64,000 nucleotides of DNA from Mesorhizobium wenxiniae (GTDB lineage: Bacteria > Pseudomonadota > Alphaproteobacteria > Rhizobiales > Rhizobiaceae), in assembly GCF_002284535.1 (NCBI RefSeq), contig NZ_NPKH01000011.1, forward strand, positions 75,115-139,114, written 5' to 3'. The position numbers and the translations under genes are program-made. How positions within the stretch are numbered: position 1 is the first letter of the stretch; the number at the start of each line of letters is the position of its first letter. The notes beneath the pieces are model-generated. The model searched no databases. It was not told where the DNA came from and was given only the letters and a program-made list of their open reading frames with translations. This document shows positions 9,757 to 17,086 of this stretch, in pieces.

Positions 9757-10628
9757 TGTCTGAGCACCGGACGTGTGAGGCAAGTCGGTCCGCCCTCGCA
9801 GGCAATGCACAGCGCGTCCGCCTCGAAGGTTGAAACCCTGCAGCCGGCGGCCGCCATGGCCGCCGCCGTCTTCGGGAAGCCGGCAACGGCGATCACCTCG
9901 CGCGGCGCGGTCGGCAGCACATTGAGGCTGAGACCGTTGGAGGCGAAGAACTCCTCGGCGTCGCCCTCGACCAGGCGAATGCCGCGCGCCCGCAGCATCT
10001 GGTAGAAGGCAGCCGGCAAAAGCGGTGCATAGACCAGCGCCAGATCGTCGGCGAGCGGACTGATCACCGACATCAGATGCAGGCAGGCCTCCTCGCCATG
10101 CCAGAGCGGCAGGTCGTAACCATAGACCTGGATACCCTTGGGTGTTAGCAGGTTGGCGAGTTGCTGGATGCCATCCTGGTTGGTGCGCACGCCGCGGCCG
10201 ACGGCCAGCGTCCGAGAATCCACCCAGACGCAGTCGCCGCCCTCGACTTGGCCGGGATGCTCGATGCGGCCGAGGATGGGCACGCCCATGCGCTTGTAGG
10301 CCGCCTCGTGCAGGCCGGGCTCAGCCAGGCGCAACGCCTTGCCCATGGCAAGAATGATGGCGCCGTGGTCGGTCATCAGTGAAGGATCGTGTGTGAAGAC
10401 GGAATCGGCAAGCCCGTCATCGGCGTCGGTCAGCCATTCGATCTCGGCGCCGGATGCCAGAACCAGCGTCGTCAGCGCCTGATGCTGGGCGGCGGCCTTT
10501 TGCGGATCGAAGCCAGGACCATAGTGCCATTCCGATGCTTTGGCGCGAGGCATGGCGCTTGCGGCGGACCGCATCAGCACGCGCTGCAGGGGCCCGGCCA
10601 TGGACTGCGACCCGTATGCTTTACCCAC
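9753..10628 (-). CDS. Dimethylarginine dimethylaminohydrolase / amidinotransferase-fold protein
   Basis: The family hydrolyses or transfers guanidino groups via a covalent thiouronium on Cys. The 291-aa protein shows VEGGDCVWVD (acidic EGGD at 129–132), RTNQDG, HLMS (H184) and a C-terminal GGPTCLTRP with candidate nucleophile C283. I start at GTG 10628 because AGGAG lies 6 bp before it; an ATG at 10601 is the alternative. The frame stays open far upstream, but that part lies antisense to the ABC transporter genes. Its stop overlaps the start of the ketoarginine decarboxylase. A role on 4-guanidinobutyrate, ketoarginine or arginine itself is inferred from context only. Confidence 0.8.
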   Translation of the reverse strand: MGKAYGSQSMAGPLQRVLMRSAASAMPRAKASEWHYGPGFDPQKAAAQHQALTTLVLASGAEIEWLTDADDGLADSVFTHDPSLMTDHGAIILAMGKALRLAEPGLHEAAYKRMGVPILGRIEHPGQVEGGDCVWVDSRTLAVGRGVRTNQDGIQQLANLLTPKGIQVYGYDLPLWHGEEACLHLMSVISPLADDLALVYAPLLPAAFYQMLRARGIRLVEGDAEEFFASNGLSLNVLPTAPREVIAVAGFPKTAAAMAAAGCRVSTFEADALCIACEGGPTCLTRPVLRQ

Positions 10629-10817
10629 CAAGTGCTCCTGAAACATCCCATTCAGCCAATAGCCACTCAGCGAGCCGCGATCAATGGTCCAAAAAAGCAT
10701 GGTTGACGGAGGCAAGCGGAACGGTCCATCTTGAGAATGAGAAGTCTGTCCAGTGATGGTAATGGGTAAAAAATTCCAGCAGCGATGGGTCCAGCCGCTT
10801 CGTGAGGCACCCCAAAG

Positions 10818-11633
10818 GTGATAGCGCAAGGCACGGCCCCCGCCCTGAAGTACACGGCGCAGAACGACGCCGCCGAAGCCATCCATGTCGAGAACCTGCA
10901 TAAAAGATTCGGCGAACTGCATGTGCTGAAGGGTGTTTCGCTGTCGGCGCGCGACGGCGAAGTCATCGCCATCATCGGTGGCAGCGGCTCGGGCAAGTCG
11001 ACCCTGCTGCGCTGCATCAATTGCCTGGAGAACCCAACCAGCGGAATCGTCCGCGTCAATGGCGAGGAGATCCGGATGAAGGCGGACAGTCACGGCCACA
11101 CCGTTCCCGCCGACCGCAAGCAGATCGAGCGCATCCGCTCCAAGCTCGGCATGGTCTTTCAGAATTTCAATTTGTGGAGCCACATGACGCTGATCGAGAA
11201 CGTAATCGAGGTTCCGGTGCATGTTCTCGGCGTCAAGCGCGACGTGGCCATCGCCGAGGCCGAAAAGCTGCTCGCCCGCGTCGGGCTGGCCGAAAAGCGC
11301 GATGTCTATCCGGCCTATCTGTCGGGCGGCCAGCAGCAGCGCGCGGCCATCGCCCGGGCGCTGGCCATCAATCCGCGCGTCATGCTGTTCGACGAGCCGA
11401 CCTCGGCGCTCGACCCGGAACTGATCGGCGAGGTGCTGAAGGTGATCGGCGATCTGGCGCGCGAGGGCCGCACCATGGTGCTGGTGACCCACGAGATGAA
11501 GTTCGCCCGCGAAGTCGCGACGCATGTCGTCTATCTTTACAACGGGTTGGTCGAGGAAGAAGGGCCGCCGGAGCAGATCTTCGGTGCGCCCAAATCCGAA
11601 AGGCTGAAGCAGTTTCTGCGCAATGTTGGATGA
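10818..11633 (+). CDS. Polar amino-acid ABC transporter ATP-binding protein (HisP/OccP type)
   Basis: The 271-aa ATPase energises import of a basic amino acid or opine. Walker A is GGSGSGKST, the Q-loop is VFQNFNLWSH, the signature is LSGGQQQR, Walker B is VMLFDEPTSALD and the switch His is in LVTHEMKFA. The start is GTG at 10818 with GAGG upstream. It is the first gene of a four-gene importer operon transcribed away from the hydrolase/decarboxylase pair. The 189-bp gap between 10628 and 10818 should hold both promoters. Confidence 0.93.
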   Translation: MIAQGTAPALKYTAQNDAAEAIHVENLHKRFGELHVLKGVSLSARDGEVIAIIGGSGSGKSTLLRCINCLENPTSGIVRVNGEEIRMKADSHGHTVPADRKQIERIRSKLGMVFQNFNLWSHMTLIENVIEVPVHVLGVKRDVAIAEAEKLLARVGLAEKRDVYPAYLSGGQQQRAAIARALAINPRVMLFDEPTSALDPELIGEVLKVIGDLAREGRTMVLVTHEMKFAREVATHVVYLYNGLVEEEGPPEQIFGAPKSERLKQFLRNVG

Positions 11634-11687
11634 CTTGCGAGAAAAGCAGACGGGAACGTCAAACCAAAAAACGGGAGAAATGAAAAA

Positions 11688-12482
11688 ATGAAACCTTTTC
11701 TCAAAACGGCGCTCGCGGCCACGCTGATCGCGTTGTCGGGCGCATTTTCGGCAAGCGCCGAACAGATCAAGGTGGGTTTTTCGCCTGAAGCCTATCCGCC
11801 GTTTTACTCGCAGGATGCTTCCGGCAACTGGGGTGGCTGGGAAGTAGACATCGTCAACGCCATCTGCAGCGAAGCCAAGCTGGATTGCGTATTGACGCCA
11901 ATCCCGTGGGACGGCCTTATCCCGGCGCTTAAAACCAAGAAGATCGACGCGATTATGAATTCGATGTCCATTACCGACGAACGCAAGAAGGAAATCGATT
12001 TTTCGGAGAAATACTACAATACGCCGACTGCGGTGATCGGCGCCAAGGATCAGAAATTCGATGCGACGCCAGAGGGGCTGAAAGCCAAGATTATCGGCGT
12101 TCAGGCGTCCACGGTGCACGCTGCTTACGCCAAAAAGCACTTCACCGATGCTGCCGAGATCAAAGAATACCAGACGCAGGACGAGGCAAATCAGGATCTC
12201 GCCGCCGGCCGGATCGATGCCACTCAGGCCGATTCGATCGCGCTCGACGCATTTTTGAAGTCGGATCAAGGCAAAGCGTGCTGCGACCTCAAAGGTTATG
12301 TCGCACCGGACCTTGAAGTGCTCGGGCCTGGCGTCGGCGCCGGCGTACGTCAAGGCGACACCGAGCTCAAGGACAAGCTCAATGCCGCAATCAAGGCCAT
12401 CCGCGCCAATGGCAAGTATGCCGAAATCACCAAGAAGTACTTCGACTTCGACATCTACGGCGAAGAGTCGCAGTCCAACTGA
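11688..12482 (+). CDS. Periplasmic lysine/arginine/ornithine- or opine-type binding protein
   Basis: The 264-aa substrate-binding protein (SBP_bac_3 family) starts with a Sec signal peptide (MKPFLKTALAATLIALSGAF, cleavage near SASA). It continues with the type II periplasmic-binding pattern: FSPEAYPPFYSQDASGNWGG, EVDIVNAICSEAKLDC, and SMSITDERKKEIDFSEKYY. The paired Cys residues in SEAKLDC and KACCDL are worth noting. GGGAG lies before the ATG. Similarity to LAO/NocT/OccT binding proteins is clear, but the ligand is not fixed by sequence alone. The genomic context points to arginine, 2-ketoarginine or an arginine opine. Confidence 0.9.
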   Translation: MKPFLKTALAATLIALSGAFSASAEQIKVGFSPEAYPPFYSQDASGNWGGWEVDIVNAICSEAKLDCVLTPIPWDGLIPALKTKKIDAIMNSMSITDERKKEIDFSEKYYNTPTAVIGAKDQKFDATPEGLKAKIIGVQASTVHAAYAKKHFTDAAEIKEYQTQDEANQDLAAGRIDATQADSIALDAFLKSDQGKACCDLKGYVAPDLEVLGPGVGAGVRQGDTELKDKLNAAIKAIRANGKYAEITKKYFDFDIYGEESQSN

Positions 12483-12586
12483 CGGCAGCGGCATCAAGCC
12501 GGGCATGCCTAGCCGCCATCGTCGCGATGGCACGTCCGGCTTGATACATCATTGGCGCCTCAACCCGGAAGCCCAGGGGACATAAG

Positions 12587-13339
12587 CTGAGCGACGTTCT
12601 CGCCACCATCTTCGGAGCCAGTTCGCTGGAATTGCTTTCCTTCCAGCCGCCGAACGGCAGGGGTCTCAGCCTTCTGCATGGGTTGGCAAACTCCGTCGGA
12701 ATTGCTTTCGGCTCCTTTGGAGTCGGTCTCGTGATCGGCGTCGGCGGCGCTTATGGCAAGCTCTATGGCGGGCCGGTGGTCCGTGACCTGCTGGAAGTCT
12801 ACACCACCGTGGTCCGCGCCGTGCCCGAACTGGTGCTGATCCTGCTGCTTTATTTCGCTGGTACCGACCTCATCAACCAGTTGCTCACCGCGCTCGGCCA
12901 TGCCGCAATCGATATCAACGGTGTTGTCGCCGGAATAGGCGTGCTCGGGGTCGTGCAGGGCGCCTACTCTACCGAAGTCTTGCGCGGCGCGATTCTCGGC
13001 ATTCCGCAGGGCCAGATCGAAGCCGCGCGGGCGTATGGAATGCCCCCCGGCCTGCTTCTCAGGCGTATCACGCTACCTGCGATGCTCCCCTTCGCCATCC
13101 CAGGGCTGGCAAATCTGTGGCTGATCGCCACCAAAGACACCGCGCTTCTCGCGATCGTCGGGGTCAATGAACTGACGCAAACCACACGGACGGCAGCCGG
13201 CGCGACGAAGGCTTATTTCACCTTCTTCATGGCGGCGGGCGCGCTCTATCTCGTTCTGACCCTCGTCTCCAACGTCGTCATCGGGCGTGTTGAGCGCTGG
13301 GCGCGACGCGGCATGCCTTCGATCGCGGGACCTCACTGA
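12587..13339 (+). CDS. ABC transporter permease, HisQ/ArtQ type (probable CTG start)
   Basis: An integral membrane subunit with about five helices and the EAA loop (GQIEAARAYGMPPGLLLRRI) that docks to the ATPase. No ATG, GTG or good TTG precedes the conserved N-terminal helix. A CTG at 12587 gives LSDVLATIFGASSLELLSF, which matches how I recall homologues starting (MSDVLATIFG), and AGGGGA sits 6 bp before it. A TTG at 12632 would remove the first 15 residues. The length from 12587 is 250 aa. The stop overlaps the next permease start (TGATG). Confidence 0.88.
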   Translation: MSDVLATIFGASSLELLSFQPPNGRGLSLLHGLANSVGIAFGSFGVGLVIGVGGAYGKLYGGPVVRDLLEVYTTVVRAVPELVLILLLYFAGTDLINQLLTALGHAAIDINGVVAGIGVLGVVQGAYSTEVLRGAILGIPQGQIEAARAYGMPPGLLLRRITLPAMLPFAIPGLANLWLIATKDTALLAIVGVNELTQTTRTAAGATKAYFTFFMAAGALYLVLTLVSNVVIGRVERWARRGMPSIAGPH

Positions 13340-14151
13340 TGGCGGCTGCCGAAACCCCGGTCATTAACGCCGCCGCCCGAGCTTCGCTCTGGATGCGGCC
13401 ACATCGGATAGCGCTGGTCCTGATCGCGCTGGTTATCATATTGGCGTCGATTTTCCTCATGCGCTGGGATTGGCTGCCCACCTATCTGCCGCTGGCTTTG
13501 CAGGGCATATGGCGGACCATATGGCTGCTGGTGGTGACGTCGGCTCTGGGCATCGCGCTCGCTATCCCCCTCGGCCTCGCGCAGGTGATCGGCCCGCCGA
13601 TTCTGAGCGTTCCCGCCAAGGTGTTCTGCACGGTTATTCGTGGTACGCCGCTGCTGCTCCAACTCTGGCTGCTCTACTTCGGACTCGGTTCGCTGTTTCC
13701 ACAATTTCCGTGGATACGCGAGTCGTTCCTCTGGCCCATTCTCAGGCAGGCATGGCCCTATGCAGTTCTTTCGCTGACGATTTCCTATGCTGGCTACGAA
13801 GGCGAAGTAATGCGTGGCGCCTTCGCAGGCGTACCGAAAGGTCAACTCGAGGCGGCCCGAGCTTTCGGCATGAGCCGTTGGAAAATGTTCAGGCGAGTAT
13901 GGCTTCCGCAGGCGATCCACCGGGCGCTGCCGACGCTGGCCGGCGAAACCGTTCTCCAGCTGAAGGCAACACCGCTGGTGGCGACCATAACCATGGTCGA
14001 CATCTATGCCGTAGCCTCGAGGGTGCGCCAGGATCTGTTCGTCACCTACGAACCCTTGCTGCTTCTGGCGTTGGTCTATATGGCCATCACCGGTATCCTG
14101 GTCTTCGGCTTCCGCCGGCTCGAGGCGCGGATTCCAAACCGGCTCGGCTGA
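13339..14151 (+). CDS. ABC transporter permease, HisM/ArtM type
   Basis: The 270-aa partner permease has an extra hydrophobic N-terminal region, a conserved IRGTPLLLQLWLLYFGLG segment and the EAA loop GQLEAARAFGMSRWKMFRRV. It pairs with the preceding permease to form the membrane channel. The ATG overlaps the TGA of the upstream gene, indicating translational coupling within the importer operon. Confidence 0.92.
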   Translation: MAAAETPVINAAARASLWMRPHRIALVLIALVIILASIFLMRWDWLPTYLPLALQGIWRTIWLLVVTSALGIALAIPLGLAQVIGPPILSVPAKVFCTVIRGTPLLLQLWLLYFGLGSLFPQFPWIRESFLWPILRQAWPYAVLSLTISYAGYEGEVMRGAFAGVPKGQLEAARAFGMSRWKMFRRVWLPQAIHRALPTLAGETVLQLKATPLVATITMVDIYAVASRVRQDLFVTYEPLLLLALVYMAITGILVFGFRRLEARIPNRLG

Positions 14152-14186
14152 CATCGAGACAGTTTCACGAATTCAGGACTTACGAA

Positions 14187-15188
14187 ATGCAACTCAGTCT
14201 CGACCAAGCGACAGGGCTGTGCCGGATGGCGGCGCTCGGCGCCGGCGCCAATGAAGAAGCGGCGCAGTCGCTTGCAGCCTCCATCGTAGCGGCCGAGGCG
14301 GAAGGGCTGTCGACGGTCGGGTTGTCGCATTTCATCGACTATCTCGAAGCGCTGGAGGCCGGCCGCATCGACGGCAAGGCCGAGCCGGTCATCACTAGGC
14401 CGGCCTTGGCGGTCTATCTCTCTGACGCGAGAGGCGGTCTGGCGCATACCGGCTTCGACCGCACCATCGACGATCTCGCCAAGGCGGCGCGCCTGTTCGG
14501 CGTCGCTATCTTTTCGCAGAAGAACGCCTATACATGCGGCGCACTCGGTTATTTCACCGGGCGGCTGGCCGCGCTGGGACTGGTGTCCTTCGCCGCGACG
14601 AACGGGCCCGCCGTGCTTGCCGGCTCGGGCTCAGTCAAGCCGGTCTACTGCACCAACCCGATGTCCTTCGCCGCGCCCGCCGCCGACGGAGCGCCGCTGG
14701 TGATCGATCAGTCGTCGAGCGCCACTGCCTTCGTCAACATCCGCAAGGCGGCCGAGGACGGCAAGAAAATTCCCGAAGGCTGGGCCTTGGACGTCAGCGG
14801 CAACCCGACCACCGATCCCGCCGCAGCCATGAAAGGCGCGATGCTTGCCTTCGGCGGCCAGCGCGGCGCCAACATCGCGCTGATGGTCGAAGTGCTGGCG
14901 GCTGGCCTGTCGGGCGCCAACTGGTCGCTCGATGCGCCATGGTTCAGCGGCGGACCGGACAGTCCCGGAACCGGCCTCTTCGTGCTGGCCGTCGAGCCTA
15001 AGCTGCTCGATCCGGATTTCGAGAAACGCATGAAGGACCAGCTCGAACGGTTGCGCCGCCGCTACGGCGTGCATGTGCCCGGCCGTGCCCGGGCCGAAGC
15101 GGCGGAGAAGGCGGCAGCACGGGGCATAACGGCTCCGAAAGCCGTGGTGCAGCGCATCTCCGAATTCGCCGCCCGGTATTCTTCCTAA
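14187..15188 (+). CDS. Ldh2 (malate/L-lactate) family oxidoreductase
   Basis: The 333-aa protein belongs to the family of NAD(P)-dependent ketone/imine reductases that includes malate dehydrogenase, ureidoglycolate dehydrogenase and the delta1-piperideine-2-carboxylate reductase DpkA. Visible features are the SHFIDYLEALEAGRI segment, NAYTCGALGYFTGRLA, the CTNPMSFAAPAADG loop and a C-terminal helix-rich part. AGGAC lies 7 bp before the ATG at 14187. As the last gene of the importer operon it may reduce a 2-keto or cyclic imino acid derived from the imported compound, which is inference. An open frame upstream of 14187 overlaps the permease gene and is not used. Confidence 0.85.
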   Translation: MQLSLDQATGLCRMAALGAGANEEAAQSLAASIVAAEAEGLSTVGLSHFIDYLEALEAGRIDGKAEPVITRPALAVYLSDARGGLAHTGFDRTIDDLAKAARLFGVAIFSQKNAYTCGALGYFTGRLAALGLVSFAATNGPAVLAGSGSVKPVYCTNPMSFAAPAADGAPLVIDQSSSATAFVNIRKAAEDGKKIPEGWALDVSGNPTTDPAAAMKGAMLAFGGQRGANIALMVEVLAAGLSGANWSLDAPWFSGGPDSPGTGLFVLAVEPKLLDPDFEKRMKDQLERLRRRYGVHVPGRARAEAAEKAAARGITAPKAVVQRISEFAARYSS

Positions 15189-15389
15189 AAAGTTTGTCTG
15201 CGATTTTTTCGCCGCCGTTGAACCTTTTTGCGCGGTGGCGCGACCAATGCCTGTCCGGGGTGGGGTTTGCCCGGGCGGTGACATCCGGTCGAATGTCCCG
15301 GGCTGGGGCGGGCGTCTCACGCCGTCCTGATACCGTCTCAGGCCAGGCCGCCTCGTCGGACCCTGACTCCGACCTTGGAAGTCACCCCG
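15189..15389 (+). other. GC-rich, self-complementary non-coding stretch (possible small RNA)
   Basis: About 200 bp between the Ldh2 gene and a strong terminator. It contains short hairpins such as GACATCCGGTCGAATGTC (about 15278–15295) and GGCGTCTCACGCC, and the repeated CCGGG-type segments could pair over distance. No supported reading frame was found. It may be only a long 3' untranslated region, or a stable RNA ending at the terminator. I could not match it to 6S, SRP or RNase P signatures. Confidence 0.25.
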
Positions 15390-15413
15390 AAAACCCCGCT
15401 TCGGCGGGGTTTT
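15390..15413 (+). terminator. Intrinsic terminator
   Basis: Stem AACCCCGC / GCGGGGTT closed by a TTCG tetraloop and flanked by A and T runs, so it works in both directions. It ends the importer/Ldh2 transcript, or a small RNA before it. Confidence 0.92.
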
Positions 15414-15525
15414 CTGCGTTCTCTCGCATCTGGTCAGTTAACACGCTTTTCTAGTCAACTTTTGTTCATTTGACTTTGACTGAGGTGGTCGGGTGTTTGC
15501 GCGAAGCAGCAAAAGAGGAGCCCCA

Positions 15526-15978
15526 ATGTCCGCAAGCACCGAGAATTCCAGAAGAAGCCTTTTCGTCCCAGCCCTTGGCAGCCTTTATGCGGCGCTGCAC
15601 ACCACCTCTGAAACCATCCTGCGTGCCGTAGCCGGCATCTTCCTCACCATTCATGGTTCGCAGAAGATCACCGATCCGTTTGGCGCCGCCGAGATGGTCG
15701 AGGGCCTCGGCTTCTATCCGGGCGCATTTTGGTCCCTGCTCTTGGCATGCACCGAGTTCTTCGGAGGCATTTTCATCGCCATAGGTCTCTTGACCCGACC
15801 GGCCGCCTTCGCCGGAATGTTCGTGCTTCTGGTCACCGTCTGGTTCCATTGGGTCACTATGGGCGAGGGCTTTTCGGGCGCCGAAAAATCACTGCTGTGG
15901 GCGGCGATCCTGTTCTTCTTCGTCATTCGCGGCGGCAACCGCCAATCGGTCGACGCACGCATCGGCAGGGCGTTCTGA
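15526..15978 (+). CDS. DoxX family membrane protein
   Basis: The 150-aa protein has four hydrophobic helices. The DoxX pattern is seen as ILRAVAGIFLTIHGSQKI, then GLGFYPGAFWSLLLACTEFF, GGIFIAIGLLTRPAAFAGMF and a C-terminal helix (LLWAAILFFFVIRGGN). The ATG at 15526 follows GAGGAG closely. Family members are linked to redox or thiosulfate metabolism and sulfur-stress complexes, but the exact role is unknown. It is monocistronic or co-transcribed with the following NDUFA9-like gene (118-bp gap). Confidence 0.88.
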   Translation: MSASTENSRRSLFVPALGSLYAALHTTSETILRAVAGIFLTIHGSQKITDPFGAAEMVEGLGFYPGAFWSLLLACTEFFGGIFIAIGLLTRPAAFAGMFVLLVTVWFHWVTMGEGFSGAEKSLLWAAILFFFVIRGGNRQSVDARIGRAF

Positions 15979-16096
15979 CGCGGTCGAAACAAGGTCTCCG
16001 GCGACTTATCGTCGCCCTTTGCCTTTGGCGCGAAACGGACTAAGAAACGGCTTCAGTCAAGCACCAGTAAATCTGGAAACTGCGCCGGAGCCAGCA

Positions 16097-17071
16097 ATGA
16101 CCGAAATCCTGCAGACCCCAAAGCTCGTCGTCGTGTTCGGCGGTTCCGGCTTTGTCGGCCGTCACGTCGTGCGGGCGCTGGCCAGGCGCGGCTACCGCAT
16201 AAGGGTCGCCTGCCGCCGGCCCGATCTCGCCGGCCATTTGCAGCCGCTCGGCAATGTCGGCCAGATCCAGCCGGTGCAGGCCAATGTTCGCGTGCGCTGG
16301 TCGGTCGACCGCGCCGTGCAAGACGCCGATCATGTCGTCAATCTGGTGGCCATCCTGCATGAGAGCGGCCGGCAGAAATTCACCTCCGTCCACGAATTCG
16401 GCGCACGCGCCGTCGCCGAAGCGGCGCGCGCCGTCGGCGCTGGCCTCACCCATATCTCGGCTCTGGGCGCCGATCTGAACGCGCAATCGGACTACGCGCG
16501 CACCAAGGCGCTCGGCGAAAAAGCGGTCCTGGAAACGATCAGCGATGCCGTCATCTTGCGGCCGTCGATCAATTTCGGGCCGGAGGACAGTTTCTTCAAC
16601 CGGTTCGCCAATATGGCGCGCTATTCGCCGGTCCTGCCGCTGATCGGCGGTGGGCAGACCAAATTCCAGCCGGTCTATGTCGGCGATGTCGCCGAAGCGG
16701 TGGCGCGCTCGGTCGACGGCAAAGTCCAGGGCGGCCGGATCTATGAGCTTGGCGGGCCGCAGGTGCTCACCTTCAAGCAATGCATGCAGGAAATGCTTGC
16801 CATGATCGACCGCAAGCGACTTCTGGTGTCGGTGCCTTGGTGGGTGGCGAACATGCAGGCATCGATTCTCGGGCTTTTGCCCAATCCACTGCTGACTAAG
16901 GATCAGGTCCTGCAATTGCGCGAGCACAACATCGTGTCGGAAGCGGCCACCAGGGAAAACAGGACGCTCGCCGGTCTCGATATCCAGCCACATTCGATCG
17001 GCAGCATCCTGCCCAGCTATCTCTGGCGTTACCGGGCCGCGGGCCAGTTCCAGCGCAAGACGGCGGCCTAG
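16097..17071 (+). CDS. Complex I NDUFA9-like NAD(P)-binding protein (extended SDR)
   Basis: The 324-aa protein has an atypical extended-SDR Rossmann start (VVVFGGSGFVGRHVVRALAR) and a DHVVNLVAIL segment. The FTSVHEFGARAVAEAARAVG helix and SDYARTKALGEKAVL, with Y-x-x-x-K as YARTK, follow. A GPEDSFFNRFANMA segment is typical of the NDUFA9/Nuo accessory group. The family assists complex I assembly or binds NADPH there, and the bacterial role is inferred. GGAG precedes the ATG at 16097 by 6 bp, which decides the start over an upstream in-frame ATG at 16019. Confidence 0.88.
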   Translation: MTEILQTPKLVVVFGGSGFVGRHVVRALARRGYRIRVACRRPDLAGHLQPLGNVGQIQPVQANVRVRWSVDRAVQDADHVVNLVAILHESGRQKFTSVHEFGARAVAEAARAVGAGLTHISALGADLNAQSDYARTKALGEKAVLETISDAVILRPSINFGPEDSFFNRFANMARYSPVLPLIGGGQTKFQPVYVGDVAEAVARSVDGKVQGGRIYELGGPQVLTFKQCMQEMLAMIDRKRLLVSVPWWVANMQASILGLLPNPLLTKDQVLQLREHNIVSEAATRENRTLAGLDIQPHSIGSILPSYLWRYRAAGQFQRKTAA

Positions 17072-17086
17072 CCTATCAGGCGCTCA

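Noticed and set aside
9753..12533. A 926-codon open frame on the minus strand
   Set aside because: Only its last 291 codons are the DDAH-like gene. The rest lies antisense to the ABC ATPase and binding-protein genes and reads as a low-complexity shadow typical of high-GC third positions.
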